64,000 bases of DNA from Pseudocitrobacter vendiensis (GCF_943590815.1 NZ_CALSBS010000022.1:1-64000), one strand, 5' to 3'; shown: positions 27,757 through 38,354, counted from the stretch's first letter. Numbers and translations are program-made. Notes: generated from the letters alone by a model not told the origin.

Positions 27757-29409
27757 TTACAGCGCAATATCCGCCATCTCATTCACCACCACCGGCTGTG
27801 ATTTTGTCTGCGGTTGCGGGGTAGGATCGGCATCACGAACCGGCACGTAGCTCAGTTCCAGCACTTCACTGGTGTGCGCCAGAGTCTCTTCAATCGCCTG
27901 CGGATGTTCGTTCAGGCGCGAGCCGTAAGTCGGCACTACGGCTTTGATTTTCGCCTGCCAGGCTGCGGTCTGCATTTTCTCGTGGAACACTTTTTCCAGC
28001 AGTTGCAGCATAATTGGCGCAGCAGTAGAAGCACCCGGCGACGCACCGAGCAGGGCTGCCACAGTACCTTCATCGTCGCTCACCACTTCTGTGCCCAGAC
28101 GCAGAACGCCGCCTTTCTGCGCATCGCGCTTGATAATCTGCACGCGCTGCCCCGCCTGCCACAAGCGCCAGTCGCCTTTCTGCGCCATCGGATAGTATTC
28201 ACGCAGCGCGGCGTGACGATCCTTATCTTTCTGCAGCACCTGGCTAACCAGATATTTCACCAGATCGAAGTTGTCCATTCCGACGTTGATCATCGGCATG
28301 ATGTTCGATTTGTTGATCGACGCCAGCAGATCCCACAGCGATCCGTTTTTCAGGAAGCGCGTTGAGAAGGTCGCGAATGGTCCGAACAGAATGACGCGTT
28401 TGCCATCAATCACGCGGGTATCAATGTGCGGCACCGACATCGGTGGCGCGCCAACATCGGCCTGACCATATACTTTCGCCAGATGATGATTCACCACCTC
28501 GGGGTTTTCACACACCAGGAACTGGCCGCCAACCGGGAAGCCGGCATACTCTTTCGCTTGAGGAATTTTGGTCTGTTGCAGCAGTTTCAACGCCGCGCCA
28601 CCCGCGCCGATAAAGATAAATTTGGCTTTAATCGTGCGTTTCGCGTGGCTGTTATTGGCATCGGATACGGTGATGGTCCAGCTCTTGTCCGCATTCTGAC
28701 GGAAACGACGCACCACCGTATTGAGCTGCAGGCTGAAGTTTTTATGCGCCTGCAACGAGGAAATCAGCTGGCGGGTAATTTCGCCATAGTTCACATCGGT
28801 ACCGGCTTCGGTACGTGTCGCGGCAATTTTTTGCTGCGGATCGCGCCCTTCCATCACCAGCGGCGCCCACTCTTTAATCTGTTGATGATCTTCGGAGTAG
28901 CGCATACCGCGGAACAGTGGGTTCTGCTGCAGCGCACGGTAGCGCGCGCGCAGGAAGTTGACGTTCGCATCGCCCCAGACAAAGCTCATATGCGGAACGG
29001 TGTTAATAAAGGATTTCGGCTGCGTGAGGACGCCGCGCTTCACCTGATGCGCCCAGAACTGACGAGAAACCTGGAATGCTTCGTTTATATCAATCGCTTT
29101 TTCGATGCTGACAGAACCGTCCGCTTTCTGTGGCGTGTAGTTCAGTTCCATCAGCGCCGAGTGGCCGGTGCCTGCGTTGTTCCAGCCGTTGGAACTCTCT
29201 TCCGCGACGCTTTCCATTTGCTCGACCATGGTGATCGACCAGTTCGGTTCCAGCTCTTGCAGCCAGGTACCCAGCGTAGCGCTCATAATACCACCACCGA
29301 TCAACAAAACATCCGTCTCGTGTATAACGCGGGAGTTGGTTTTGGCCACATCAGAAGCAGTATCGGAACCCGCTTTCTGTGCATTGGGTACAGCTGTCTT
29401 TTTCTTCAT
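27757..29409 (-). CDS. mqo: Malate:quinone oxidoreductase Mqo
   Basis: A peripheral inner-membrane flavoenzyme that oxidises malate to oxaloacetate and reduces the quinone pool. It has 550 residues, with the FAD-binding Rossmann motif [13 protein letters not shown] near residues 36-48 and the conserved Mqo segment [20 protein letters not shown] near 74-93. Length and sequence agree with E. coli Mqo (548 aa). The N-terminal 30 residues are low in hydrophobicity and not a signal peptide. In E. coli expression is repressed by ArcA; no site was assigned here. Confidence 0.95.
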   Translation of the reverse strand: MKKKTAVPNAQKAGSDTASDVAKTNSRVIHETDVLLIGGGIMSATLGTWLQELEPNWSITMVEQMESVAEESSNGWNNAGTGHSALMELNYTPQKADGSVSIEKAIDINEAFQVSRQFWAHQVKRGVLTQPKSFINTVPHMSFVWGDANVNFLRARYRALQQNPLFRGMRYSEDHQQIKEWAPLVMEGRDPQQKIAATRTEAGTDVNYGEITRQLISSLQAHKNFSLQLNTVVRRFRQNADKSWTITVSDANNSHAKRTIKAKFIFIGAGGAALKLLQQTKIPQAKEYAGFPVGGQFLVCENPEVVNHHLAKVYGQADVGAPPMSVPHIDTRVIDGKRVILFGPFATFSTRFLKNGSLWDLLASINKSNIMPMINVGMDNFDLVKYLVSQVLQKDKDRHAALREYYPMAQKGDWRLWQAGQRVQIIKRDAQKGGVLRLGTEVVSDDEGTVAALLGASPGASTAAPIMLQLLEKVFHEKMQTAAWQAKIKAVVPTYGSRLNEHPQAIEETLAHTSEVLELSYVPVRDADPTPQPQTKSQPVVVNEMADIAL

Positions 29410-29683
29410 TGTAGGGAGGCCTTACTTGAAATGCGATTTGTTACACGCAGGTAAAAACAATTCGTGGGTATACGGTATCACCAGCAACAAAAAAATTAAA
29501 TATTGTTTAAATTTTAAGTTGTGTTTTGAGACCTGTTATCAAAATGTTTAATAAATGTATACGTCAATTAAATTTTTGTATTGGCATTCTGTGACATAGA
29601 GCGGTAAACTGCTCCGTTTTGTGATAAATAGCACGAAAGCACGGCTTATAGAAAACCGGCTATCGATAACCAATGAAGATCCT

Positions 29684-30922
29684 ATGTCAGACACCCCTTT
29701 TGCTCCCCAGGATGGTCGCCTCCTTTCCGTAATGCGCTCGCCCAAACTGCTGCTACGTGAAACGCTGGCTGGCGTCATTACCGCGCTGGCATTGATCCCC
29801 GAAGTCATCTCTTTTTCCGTGATTGCTGGCGTTGACCCCAAAGTCAGTTTGATCGCCTCGGTCGTGCTGTGCCTGGCGATGTCCTTTCTCGGCGGGCGTC
29901 CGGCGATGGTGACTGCCGCCGCCGGTTCTGTGGCGCTGGTCATCGGGCCAATGGTGCATCAACACGGCGTGGGATACATCTTGCCCGCAGTGGTGATGGC
30001 TGGCGTGATTCAAATTCTGTTCGGCCTGTGCGGTATGGCACGGTTGATGCGTTTTATTCCTCATCCGGTGATGACCGGTTTTGTCAACGCGCTAGGCGTG
30101 CTGATCTTCTTCGCGCAAGTGCCGCATTTCTGGAGCCGTAATCCGCTAATTATCGCGCTGTTCGTCGCGACCCTGCTGATTGTCCTGTGGGTGCCGCGGG
30201 TGATTAAGAGCGTGCCATCACCGCTGATTGCCATCGTGCTGTTAACCCTTTTCACCGTCACAAGCGGTCAGCTACTGCCCACCGTAGGCGATGAAGGTTC
30301 GATGAGCGGCGGCCTGCCCGGCCTGACGCAATTACTGGTGCCGCTAAATCTCGACACCCTGAACATCATCTGGCCCTGCGCGCTGAGCATTGCGTTTGTC
30401 GGCTTAATGGAGTCGTTGCTGACGGCAAAGCTGGTTGATGATTTGACCGCGACGCCGTCAAATAAAGCACGCGAAAGCGCCGGGCTTGGCATCGCCAACA
30501 TCCTGGCCGGTTTTTACGGTGGCATCGCGGGTTGTGCGATGATTGGTCAGACGATCGTCAACGTGGAGATGGGAAAAGGCCGTAGCCGCGTTTCAACAAT
30601 CATGGCAGGCCTGGTATTACTGTTGTTAGTGACGGCATTAAGCAAGGTGATGGCTGATATTCCGATGTCGGTACTGGCCGGTATTATGGTGATTGTGGCG
30701 TTCAAAACCTTTAGCTGGCACAGCATCCAGCCTGCAACACTGAAACGCGCCCCATGGCCAGAAACCGTGGTGATGGTAGTCACGGTCGCGGCAACCGTCA
30801 GCACCGGCAATCTGGCGATTGGCGTGCTGGCGGGCGTGGTCTGCATGGTGCTAATCCCTGCCCGCCTGAAAGCGAAACTGGCTGCTAAAGCAGAAAAATC
30901 GTCGCCAGCCCAAGGAAAATAA
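29684..30922 (+). CDS. SulP-family inorganic anion transporter, STAS-less
   Basis: An inner-membrane transporter of the SulP/SLC26 family, 412 residues with ten to twelve predicted helices. The family pattern begins with LAGVITALALIPEVISFSVIAGVDP and continues through SLLTAKLVDD and the IANILAGFYGGIAGCAMIGQT region in the core fold. The C-terminal STAS domain of most SulP proteins is missing, as the protein ends soon after the last helix. The substrate (sulfate, bicarbonate or another anion) cannot be told. ATG at 29684 is taken over 29621 because it begins the soluble N-terminal tail MSDTPFAPQDG. The 3' end overlaps convergent mgtE by 38 bases. Confidence 0.85.
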   Translation: MSDTPFAPQDGRLLSVMRSPKLLLRETLAGVITALALIPEVISFSVIAGVDPKVSLIASVVLCLAMSFLGGRPAMVTAAAGSVALVIGPMVHQHGVGYILPAVVMAGVIQILFGLCGMARLMRFIPHPVMTGFVNALGVLIFFAQVPHFWSRNPLIIALFVATLLIVLWVPRVIKSVPSPLIAIVLLTLFTVTSGQLLPTVGDEGSMSGGLPGLTQLLVPLNLDTLNIIWPCALSIAFVGLMESLLTAKLVDDLTATPSNKARESAGLGIANILAGFYGGIAGCAMIGQTIVNVEMGKGRSRVSTIMAGLVLLLLVTALSKVMADIPMSVLAGIMVIVAFKTFSWHSIQPATLKRAPWPETVVMVVTVAATVSTGNLAIGVLAGVVCMVLIPARLKAKLAAKAEKSSPAQGK

Positions 30923-32321
30923 AGAAGCCGCCGGTGTCGGTGATCGCGGTGATCATCACGCTGGAGCCTACCGCCGGGTCGCGGCCAAACTTCACCATGA
31001 TCATCGGGATCAGTACGCCCATTAGCGCCGCGACCAGCAGATTCAGCACCATCGCCAGCGTCATCACCGCACCCAGGTGCGGGTCGCTGTAGAGCAGCCA
31101 GGTGACGCAGCCCATGATCCCGCCCCACACCAGGCCATTAATCAACGCCACGCCCATTTCACGCAGGATCAGAAATGAGAAGTTGCCCGGCTGGATCTGC
31201 TGTAGCGCCAGCGCGCGCACGATCATGGTAATCGTCTGGTTTCCGGTGTTACCGCCAATGCCTGCGACGATCGGCATCAACGACGCCAGCGCCACCAGTT
31301 GTGAGATGGTATGTTCGAAGCCATCGATGACGCGCGAAGCAATAAAGGCGGTGCAGAGGTTGATGGCCAGCCACGCCCAACGGGTTTTCACCGCTTTGGT
31401 CACTGGCGCAAACACGTCCTCTTCGGCACTCAGGCCACCCATGCGACGCAGATCGCTATCCGTTTCTTCATAAACCACGTCAACGATCTCATCGATGGTC
31501 AAACGTCCCATCAGTTTGCCCTGCTGATCGATAACCGCGGCGCTGACCAGGTTGTCACGTTCGAAGGTACGGGCCACCTTTTCCGACTCTTCTTCCGGGT
31601 GGAAAGCCACCGGTTCAGATTCCATTACCGCTTCAACGGTGCTTTGTGCCGGGCTGAGCAAAATGGTGGTCAGTTCAAGCTCGCCTACCAGCGTCATATC
31701 GCGCCGGGTGACGAACAGTTTATCGGTGTTTTCCGGCATTTTTCCGAGCCGCCGCAGGTAGCGCTGAACGGTCGCCAGCGTCACTTCCGGGCGCACGGTA
31801 ATGACTTCGAACTCCATGATCGAGCCGACGCGATCGTGGGCGTAGTTCATCACCTGACGCACGCGTGCGCGCTCGGACGGCGGGAGCGTTGCCAGCAGGC
31901 GTCCGGTTAAATCGCGTGGCAGATGCTGAACCAGGTAAATCTGTTCATCGATGTCCAGCGTTTGCAATGCATCGAGCAACGCCCGGTCGCTCATATCGTC
32001 AATGAGGTCGTCCCAGACGTTCTCCGATGCTTCAAGCAACACTTTACCGCGCTTGTCATCTTCCACCACGTTCCATAACGCGTGACGCTCATCGGAGGGC
32101 AATGCCTCCAGAACGTCCGCCAGGTCCGGGCCAGGAAGATGCGCCACCAGCGCGCTCACTTCCGCAAGATCGTCGATAAGCGTACTTTCATCATACTGCT
32201 CGGCGAGCGTCAGTTTACCCAGCAGAACAGAAGTAATGGCTTTATCGGTGGTTAAGAGCCAGATAAGGCGCGCACGCTCTTCATCACGCAGCTTTGCGCT
32301 GTTTTTCATTATTGCGGACAT
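30885..32321 (-). CDS. mgtE: Magnesium transporter MgtE
   Basis: A dimeric, Mg2+-gated magnesium channel of the inner membrane, 478 residues. It has an N-terminal MgtE superhelical domain (about 20-140), two CBS domains (about 145-275), a plug helix, and a five-helix membrane domain from about 300. The pore signature PIVAGIGGNTGNQ and the ion-site aspartate in ITAITDTGGFFIF are present. E. coli K-12 lacks mgtE and uses CorA/MgtA, so this is an additional system. AAAGGATG precedes the ATG at 32321. It lies downstream of yojI in the same direction, separated by a terminator. Confidence 0.92.
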   Translation of the reverse strand: MSAIMKNSAKLRDEERARLIWLLTTDKAITSVLLGKLTLAEQYDESTLIDDLAEVSALVAHLPGPDLADVLEALPSDERHALWNVVEDDKRGKVLLEASENVWDDLIDDMSDRALLDALQTLDIDEQIYLVQHLPRDLTGRLLATLPPSERARVRQVMNYAHDRVGSIMEFEVITVRPEVTLATVQRYLRRLGKMPENTDKLFVTRRDMTLVGELELTTILLSPAQSTVEAVMESEPVAFHPEEESEKVARTFERDNLVSAAVIDQQGKLMGRLTIDEIVDVVYEETDSDLRRMGGLSAEEDVFAPVTKAVKTRWAWLAINLCTAFIASRVIDGFEHTISQLVALASLMPIVAGIGGNTGNQTITMIVRALALQQIQPGNFSFLILREMGVALINGLVWGGIMGCVTWLLYSDPHLGAVMTLAMVLNLLVAALMGVLIPMIMVKFGRDPAVGSSVMITAITDTGGFFIFLGLATIFLL

Positions 32322-32428
32322 TGCCGGTCATCCTTTCGGTCATGTGAATGCCCGGCAGGTCAGCCGGGAGCATTAAGCATAGCGTGGAGTAATGTAAATA
32401 ATAATAAACAGCATTTTAAAACCCATAA

Positions 32429-32453
32429 AAAAAGCGGCGAATGCCGCTTTTTT
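32429..32453 (-). terminator. Terminator between yojI and mgtE
   Basis: The stem AAAGCGGC/GCCGCTTT with a GAAT loop (32431-32450) is flanked by A and T tracts. It lies just past the yojI stop and can act on the minus strand. Confidence 0.8.
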
Positions 32454-32460
32454 CATCAGG

Positions 32461-34104
32461 TTATGCCGTTCGGGCGACCGCATCGCGCGAGGCGGCGTCG
32501 CGCTCCTCGCCGGTCAACTCACTCAATTGACCATTGCGCATCTCCAGCAGACGATCGGCATGGATGAAGTAGTGGTCGTCGTGGCTGATAGCGAAAACAG
32601 TTTTGCCCATCTGTTGCATCAGCGGGAGCAATATTTGGTAGAACTCGCGGCGGAAGTGCGGATCCTGATCGGCGGCCCACTCATCCAGCATAATGATGTC
32701 TCGCTCTTCCGCTAATGCCAGCAGTAGCGCCACACGCTTCTTTTGCCCTTTCGAGAGTTTAAGGTCAAGGATTTTGCCGTTTTCCAGCTTCACCTTATGC
32801 CCCATTTTCAGCTGTTCCAGCCACTTATCCACCAGCGCCGGGTCGGCCTGTTTTCCTTCCGGCCCCAGCAACTGGTCAAACAGCCAGACGTCGGTGAAGA
32901 CCGCTGAGAATAGCTTACGGTAATCTTCCGGTTTGTCCGCCGCCAGCGGTTTGCCATCCAGCAGAATCTGCCCTTTAACCGGTTGATAGAGCCCGGTAAG
33001 CAGCATCGCCAGCGTCGATTTACCGCTGCCGTTGCCGCCAATCAGGAATACCAGTTCGCCGCGATGGAGCGTCAGATTAATTGGGCCCACGGCGAAGGTG
33101 TTGTCTTCATAGTGAAACTCCACATCGCGCAGTTCGAGCGTTTGCCAGTTTGGATACGCTTTTGGCACCGGGAATTCCGCCTGGTAAGGTGCAAGCGAGA
33201 AGGTGTTGAGCTTTTTGAACGCCACCTGCGCGCTGAGCAACGTCGGCAGCGCGCCAACGGCCGATAACAACGGTGTGCGCAGGAACAGCAGCGTTAGCGA
33301 GTACGTCGCCGCCACGGCGGTATCCGCCCAGCCCAGACTGTTCGCCATCCAGAAGACCAGGCCGATGGCGCCCAGCATCATTATGTTCGACCAGTTCACG
33401 GCGCTCAGGTGGAAGGTGTCGGCACGCACAATATGGTGACGGTAACTTTTCGCGTCCGGAATATAGAGCTGATTAAAGACATACTCTGCGCGTTCCCGGT
33501 TGAGCGTGAGCTCTTTGCGCCCTTCCAGCACGGTTTGATAATCCTGATACAGCGCATCTTCCGTCTCACGCAGAATCGCCATATGTTTGTAGACCCGCGC
33601 CACCAGCACAAAACCGCCCCAGATGGTCAGCGCCATCCACAGTGCGGTCACCAGCAGCATTTTCGTCGACAGAAATGCCAGGTAAGCGGCGGAGCCAAAG
33701 GTCAGGATGATCCCCTGCACCAGTTCCGGCAGGCGGACGAAAGCGATGGTGATCGCACGCACATCGCTGGTCAGGCCCGCCAGCAGCGCCGCGCTGCCGA
33801 GTTTTTCGATGCGTTCGACCTGGGTGTCCAGAATACGTTTAATGAATTCGCTGCGCAGACGGTAAACAAAGTGATGTCCGAGGGTGGTCAGCGCCAGTTG
33901 CGAACCCAGCGTAACCGCCATCAGCAATAGCAGCAGCCCGAGAAACTCTGGCAGCACCGTCAGCGACATATCGACCGTCGTGATTAAACGCAGGTTAATG
34001 AAGGCAATCAGCCCAATCCCTAACGCCGCACTCAGCAAACTCAGTGCCATAACGGCAATAAATGGCCAGCGGTACTGGCGCCAGACAAGCAGGAGAAGTT
34101 CCAT
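32461..34104 (-). CDS. yojI: ABC exporter YojI (microcin J25 efflux)
   Basis: A half-size ABC exporter of 547 residues. Six membrane helices lie within about 1-310, and the nucleotide-binding domain follows. Walker A is GGNGSGKST near 358-366, the signature is LSKGQKKR near 448-455 (a variant of LSGGQ), and Walker B is [15 protein letters not shown]. coli YojI exports microcin J25 with TolC and can also export cysteine. In K-12 it adjoins mqo, but here sulP and mgtE lie between. Confidence 0.93.
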   Translation of the reverse strand: MELLLLVWRQYRWPFIAVMALSLLSAALGIGLIAFINLRLITTVDMSLTVLPEFLGLLLLLMAVTLGSQLALTTLGHHFVYRLRSEFIKRILDTQVERIEKLGSAALLAGLTSDVRAITIAFVRLPELVQGIILTFGSAAYLAFLSTKMLLVTALWMALTIWGGFVLVARVYKHMAILRETEDALYQDYQTVLEGRKELTLNRERAEYVFNQLYIPDAKSYRHHIVRADTFHLSAVNWSNIMMLGAIGLVFWMANSLGWADTAVAATYSLTLLFLRTPLLSAVGALPTLLSAQVAFKKLNTFSLAPYQAEFPVPKAYPNWQTLELRDVEFHYEDNTFAVGPINLTLHRGELVFLIGGNGSGKSTLAMLLTGLYQPVKGQILLDGKPLAADKPEDYRKLFSAVFTDVWLFDQLLGPEGKQADPALVDKWLEQLKMGHKVKLENGKILDLKLSKGQKKRVALLLALAEERDIIMLDEWAADQDPHFRREFYQILLPLMQQMGKTVFAISHDDHYFIHADRLLEMRNGQLSELTGEERDAASRDAVARTA

Positions 34105-34180
34105 AAAACAGCAACCCGGAAAAGAAAAACAGCGTGCAGTGTAAACTGCCGCGCGAGTACATCAAGAATAATTCTTATTT

Positions 34181-34831
34181 TTATTCTTTATTACCCGCAT
34201 GGCGAAAGGTGAGGTTATAGCGCAGTGGGCCAACCTGTGGATGGTGGCCCGGTTTGAGCGGCTGAATGCCATGATAAAAGAGGCGCGATTCGCCGCCCCA
34301 CACCACCACATCGCCATGTTCCAGCAACACGCGCTGGAGCGGATCGTTACGCTTCAGGCCGCCAAACTGGAACACAGCGGGCAAGCCCAGCGAAACCGAC
34401 ACAATCGGCGCGCTCAGCGTGGCTTCGTCTTTATCCTGATGCAGCGACAGTTTCGCACCCGGAAGATAGCGGTTAATCAGGCAGGCGTCCGGCGAAAAAT
34501 CAGCATAGCCCGCCTGCGTCGCCGCCTCCAGCGCCAGCCTGCGGAAAACATCCGGCATGGACGGCCAGGATTTACCCGTCAGCGGATCGCGCGGCGTGTA
34601 GCAGTAACCGTGGAGGTCGGTGCTCCAGCCCAGCGGGCCGCAGTTGGTCATCGCCACCGACATGGTATAGCCGCCGGGCGTTACCATCTGGCGAAACGGT
34701 GACAACGCGGCGATCTGTTCAATCGCCGCCAGCAGTTCACCGGCCTGGCTTAGCGCCTGACGACGAAGGATGACTGCGCCTGCCGCCAGCGGTTCCTGCC
34801 AGGGGGCTTCATCAGCAAAGAGATCGAGCAT
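34181..34831 (-). CDS. alkB: DNA/RNA alkylation-repair dioxygenase AlkB
   Basis: An Fe(II)/2-oxoglutarate dioxygenase that removes methyl groups from 1-methyladenine and 3-methylcytosine. It has 216 residues as in E. coli. The iron ligands are H131, D133 and H187, and the 2-oxoglutarate-binding arginines are R204 and R210, all at the same numbers as the E. coli enzyme. Its ATG overlaps the ada stop codon by one base, so it is translated with ada from the Ada-induced transcript. Confidence 0.97.
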   Translation of the reverse strand: MLDLFADEAPWQEPLAAGAVILRRQALSQAGELLAAIEQIAALSPFRQMVTPGGYTMSVAMTNCGPLGWSTDLHGYCYTPRDPLTGKSWPSMPDVFRRLALEAATQAGYADFSPDACLINRYLPGAKLSLHQDKDEATLSAPIVSVSLGLPAVFQFGGLKRNDPLQRVLLEHGDVVVWGGESRLFYHGIQPLKPGHHPQVGPLRYNLTFRHAGNKE

Positions 34832-35895
34832 TATTTTCCTCCGGCATTTTTCTCATCCGCCAGCAGCGAGGCTTTTCGCCCCACGCCCCAGCGGTATCCC
34901 GACAGGCTGCCATCTTCACGTACCACGCGATGGCACGGAATAATAATCGCCAGTTTGTTCGCCGCGCAAGCACCGGCCACCGCGCGAACGGCCTTCGGAT
35001 TGCCAATGGCCGTGGCAATTTGCTGATAGCTGCGCGTTTCACCCAGCGGAATCGCGCGTAGCGCCTGCCAGACCTGCTGTTGAAAGGCGGTGCCGCGAAT
35101 ATCCAGCGGCAAATTCAGCGGCAACTGTTGAAAATCCAGACGCCTCACCACCTCATGAATTTGCTGATGAAAAACCGGGCTCCCCTGCTGCGATTGCGCC
35201 GAGGGGAAAAGTTGCTGAAGCTCTGCCGTCAGTTGCGCATCGCTATCGCCCAGCAGCACGGCGCAGATACCACGTGCGCTCAACGCCACGAGGCAGCGAC
35301 CGAAACGGCACTCTTCCAGCGCATAATGAATAACGGCCTCTTCACCACCGCTCCGATACTGTTTTGCCGTCATACCCAGAAGCTGGTCGGCATGGCGATA
35401 GTAGCTGCTGCTGTCCGGGAAGCCCGCGTTGAGCACGGCGTTCGTCACCGCCTCGCCTTCCGCCAGCGCTTCACGCAAACGTCGGGCGCGCCACGCCTGC
35501 TGCCACGCTTTTGGCGTGACGCCGGTGACCGACTTAAACAGACGGTGGAAATGGTAGGGACTGACAGCGACCGCTTCGGCTAGCGTGTCCAGGGTAACGG
35601 GCGCATCCTGTTCGAGCATCCGGCAGGCTATCGCCACTTTGTTCACTTTTTGCAACTGGGGATCGAGCGTATTCGGCTGACAGCGTTTGCAGGGGCGAAA
35701 ACCCGCCTGTAGCGCCGCATCAGCATCAGGATAAAATTGCACATTCTGGCGCAACGCATGGCGCGCTTTGCAGGAGGGACGACAAAAAATACCGGTGGTG
35801 CGGACCGCAAAGACAAACTGCCCGTCGGCACAGGCATCGCGCTCAAGCACCGCCTGCCAGCGGCGCTCATCAGTATGGAAAGTGTGAGATGTCAT
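34831..35895 (-). CDS. ada: Ada: methyl-transfer DNA repair protein and transcriptional activator
   Basis: A bifunctional adaptive-response protein of 354 residues. The N-terminal zinc domain has C38 (methylphosphotriester acceptor), C42, C69 and C72. An AraC-type DNA-binding domain (about 95-180) follows. The C-terminal O6-methylguanine methyltransferase has IIPCHRVV with acceptor C321. All residues match the E. coli numbering. Methylated Ada activates its own promoter. A good Ada box lies at 35962-35974, so regulation is conserved. It is cotranscribed with alkB. Confidence 0.97.
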   Translation of the reverse strand: MTSHTFHTDERRWQAVLERDACADGQFVFAVRTTGIFCRPSCKARHALRQNVQFYPDADAALQAGFRPCKRCQPNTLDPQLQKVNKVAIACRMLEQDAPVTLDTLAEAVAVSPYHFHRLFKSVTGVTPKAWQQAWRARRLREALAEGEAVTNAVLNAGFPDSSSYYRHADQLLGMTAKQYRSGGEEAVIHYALEECRFGRCLVALSARGICAVLLGDSDAQLTAELQQLFPSAQSQQGSPVFHQQIHEVVRRLDFQQLPLNLPLDIRGTAFQQQVWQALRAIPLGETRSYQQIATAIGNPKAVRAVAGACAANKLAIIIPCHRVVREDGSLSGYRWGVGRKASLLADEKNAGGK

Positions 35896-35961
35896 ATCAG
35901 GCTCCTCCAGTAAGTGTACGACGACTTTGCCCTGGAGGAGACAGCAAAAAAACCAGCAATC

Positions 35962-35974
35962 TTGCTTTTTAATT
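35962..35974 (-). promoter_or_regulatory. Ada box (AAT-N6-GCAA) of the ada-alkB promoter
   Basis: On the minus strand AAT-TAAAAA-GCAA fits the Ada consensus. The following AGATTGCTGGTTTTTTTGC closely parallels the E. coli ada upstream region. It lies about 67 bases before the ada start and overlaps the stop codon of apbE. Confidence 0.7.
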
Positions 35975-37021
35975 TTTACCGTTTACCAAAAATGCTTTGA
36001 ACTGCGGCGACATCCAGGTGGTGAAGTTATCACCCTCTTTCATGATCATATACACCGCCAGCCCCTGCTCGCGCACCACTTCTTTGGCTTTTTCCGGGCC
36101 GAGAACCATCAGGCCGGTGTCCCAGGCATCGGCTTCCAGCGCCGTCGGTGCAATCACCGTCACAGAAACCAGTTTGTGGGTAATGGGTCGGCCGGTTTGA
36201 GGATCGATGACATGAGAGATTCGCTGCCCGTCCAGCTCATAATAGTTACGGTAGCTGCCGGATGTGCTGATCCCGTGACCGTTGATATCGACAATAGCCT
36301 GTACGGCGTTCTCTTTATCCGTCGGTTTTTGAATCGCCACGCGCCACGGGCGACCTTCCGCGTTCATGCCCCGACTCGACAGCGCGCCGCCAACGGAGAC
36401 CAGGTAACGCGAGATCCCCTCCATGCCCATCAGGCGCGCAAGATGATCCGCTGCATACCCTTCGCCAACGGTCGAAAGATCAACATAGAGTTCCGGGAGA
36501 TCTTTTTGCAGATACTGGCGACCTGCGGTGTTAATCACCGTCAGATGCTGCAAGCCGGTTTTGGCTTTTGCCGTATCGATTTGTTCCTGTGTTGGCGTGC
36601 TGACCGGCTGTTTATCCGGACCAAAGCCCCACAGATTCACCAGTGGGCCTACAGTAATGTCCATCGCGCCCCGGGTTTTTTGCCCGATGCGCAGAGATTC
36701 GGTGACGATATCCGCCATGGCTTCAGTGACCGGCCACGGCACGGTGCTGGAGGAGATGTTAAAGCGCATCAGCGCGGAGTCGTTTTTCCATGTCGAGAGT
36801 AGCTGGTCATCACCATCAAGCTGCGTCTGGATTTTTTCACGCAGTTCATCAGCGCGTTTTTTATCGATATCCACCACGCTCACACGCCAGAAGGTGCCCA
36901 TGGTCTTGCCTTCGAGCACCGTTGCGGTTTCGTTTAACGGCGCGGTGGTACTGGCGTTATCGCAGCCAGCAAGCAGTAACGCGGCGCTCACCAGAGCCGC
37001 ACGTAAGATATTCATTTCCAT
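35969..37021 (-). CDS. apbE: FAD:protein FMN transferase ApbE
   Basis: ApbE attaches FMN covalently to threonine in Na+-translocating NADH:quinone reductase and RnfG-type proteins in the periplasm. It has 350 residues with a lipoprotein signal (LLLAGC lipobox near residue 19). The Mg-binding and substrate segments YVDLSTVGEGYAADHLA and HVIDPQTGRPI are intact, with the conserved DAWDTGLMVLG near the C-terminus. It is encoded between ada and ompC, as in K-12. Confidence 0.94.
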   Translation of the reverse strand: MEMNILRAALVSAALLLAGCDNASTTAPLNETATVLEGKTMGTFWRVSVVDIDKKRADELREKIQTQLDGDDQLLSTWKNDSALMRFNISSSTVPWPVTEAMADIVTESLRIGQKTRGAMDITVGPLVNLWGFGPDKQPVSTPTQEQIDTAKAKTGLQHLTVINTAGRQYLQKDLPELYVDLSTVGEGYAADHLARLMGMEGISRYLVSVGGALSSRGMNAEGRPWRVAIQKPTDKENAVQAIVDINGHGISTSGSYRNYYELDGQRISHVIDPQTGRPITHKLVSVTVIAPTALEADAWDTGLMVLGPEKAKEVVREQGLAVYMIMKEGDNFTTWMSPQFKAFLVNGKN

Positions 37022-37082
37022 CCGGTATTATTTCTCCTGCAATGCGCGCAAGAGTACACCAATTAACTTAAACAAGGCATAA

Positions 37083-37108
37083 AAAAAGGAGCCTTTCGGC
37101 TCCTTTTC
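37083..37108 (-). terminator. Terminator of ompC
   Basis: The stem AAAGGAGCC/GGCTCCTTT with a TTTC loop (37085-37106). The A-run at 37081-37087 becomes the U-run on the minus strand. It lies 19 bases past the ompC stop. Confidence 0.9.
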
Positions 37109-37125
37109 TACAGGTTAACAGTCGA

Positions 37126-38244
37126 TTAGAACTGGTAAACCAGACCCAGTGCTACGATGTCATCGGTAGAGATGCCAGCAGCGCGGGTGAAGGTGTTGTC
37201 ATCCAGCAGGTTGATTTTGTAATCAACATAGGTAGACATGTTTTTGTTGAAGTAGTAGGTCGCGCCAACATCAACATATTTAACCAGATCCTGGTCGCCG
37301 AAGTCACGACCACCAGCAGTTACGAGGTCTTTGCCTTTAGACTGCAGGTAAGCAACGGACGGACGCAGACCGAAGTCGAACTGGTACTGTGCAACAACTT
37401 CGAAGTTCTGCGCTTTATCAGCGTAGCCACCGAAGTTAACGTCACCGAAACGAGTCGCGTTGTAAGTCTGGGTGTACTGTGCGGCCAGGTAGATGTTGTT
37501 CGCATCATATTTCAGACCACCGGTGTAGGTCGTCGCTTTGTCGCCACGGCCAAATGCCAGGTTGGTGTTTTGATCGTCAGTACGTTTAGAGCTGGCAATC
37601 GCACCACCGACGCTGAAGCCTTCGCCGATGTCATAAGACAGGGAGCCACCGAAGCCGTCACCGTTCTGTTTCAGTTCTTTACGACCGTTGTTGGTCTGAC
37701 CTTCGCCAGATTGGCTGCCGTTTTTACCCTGATACTGCAGAGCAAAGTTCAGGCCATCAACCAGACCGAAGAAGTCAGAGTTACGGTAGGTAGCAACGCC
37801 GTTAGCACGCTGCTGCAGGAAGTTGTCAGAACCGTAGGTGTCGCCGCCGAATTCCGGCAGAACGTCGGTCCAGGAAGTGATGTCGTAAACAACGCCGTAG
37901 TTACGACCGTAGTCGAAGGAACCTGCATCACCGAAGCGCAGACCGGCGAATGCCAGACGAGTCCATGCCTGATTGCCGGAGTCTTCAGTGTTGTTCGCCT
38001 GAACGTTGTATTCCCACTGGCCGTAACCGGTCAGTTGGTCCTGGATTTGAGTCTCACCTTTAATGCCAACACGCATGTAGGTCTGGTCGCCGTCAGCGCT
38101 GTTATCATCGGAGAAGTAGTGCAGACCAACGATTTTACCGTACAGATCTAATTTGTTGCCGTCTTTGTTATAAATTTCAGCCGCATTTGCTGCGCCCGCT
38201 ACCAGCAGTGCTGGTACCAGGAGGGACAGTACTTTAACTTTCAT
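37126..38244 (-). CDS. ompC: Outer-membrane porin OmpC
   Basis: A trimeric 16-stranded general porin of 372 residues (K-12: 367). The signal peptide ends at [14 protein letters not shown]. The L3 constriction loop contains the conserved [17 protein letters not shown]. Strand ends are aromatic, and the last residue is phenylalanine (ALGLVYQF), as the BAM signal requires. External loops, notably around residues 178-190 and 290-310, differ from K-12, as is usual for phage- and antibody-exposed loops. OmpR boxes and micF lie upstream. Confidence 0.97.
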   Translation of the reverse strand: MKVKVLSLLVPALLVAGAANAAEIYNKDGNKLDLYGKIVGLHYFSDDNSADGDQTYMRVGIKGETQIQDQLTGYGQWEYNVQANNTEDSGNQAWTRLAFAGLRFGDAGSFDYGRNYGVVYDITSWTDVLPEFGGDTYGSDNFLQQRANGVATYRNSDFFGLVDGLNFALQYQGKNGSQSGEGQTNNGRKELKQNGDGFGGSLSYDIGEGFSVGGAIASSKRTDDQNTNLAFGRGDKATTYTGGLKYDANNIYLAAQYTQTYNATRFGDVNFGGYADKAQNFEVVAQYQFDFGLRPSVAYLQSKGKDLVTAGGRDFGDQDLVKYVDVGATYYFNKNMSTYVDYKINLLDDNTFTRAAGISTDDIVALGLVYQF

Positions 38245-38354
38245 GTTAATAACCCTCTGTTATATGCCTTTTTATATGCCACTGCTTACTGGTCAACCCT
38301 CATTAACCAGTCGGCAAACCCATTGTGCTGCAAAATGCAGAATAATCCAACACC

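Noticed and set aside
28426..29454. 342-residue open frame antisense to mqo
   Set aside because: A shadow of mqo in the opposite strand; no start signal or protein similarity.
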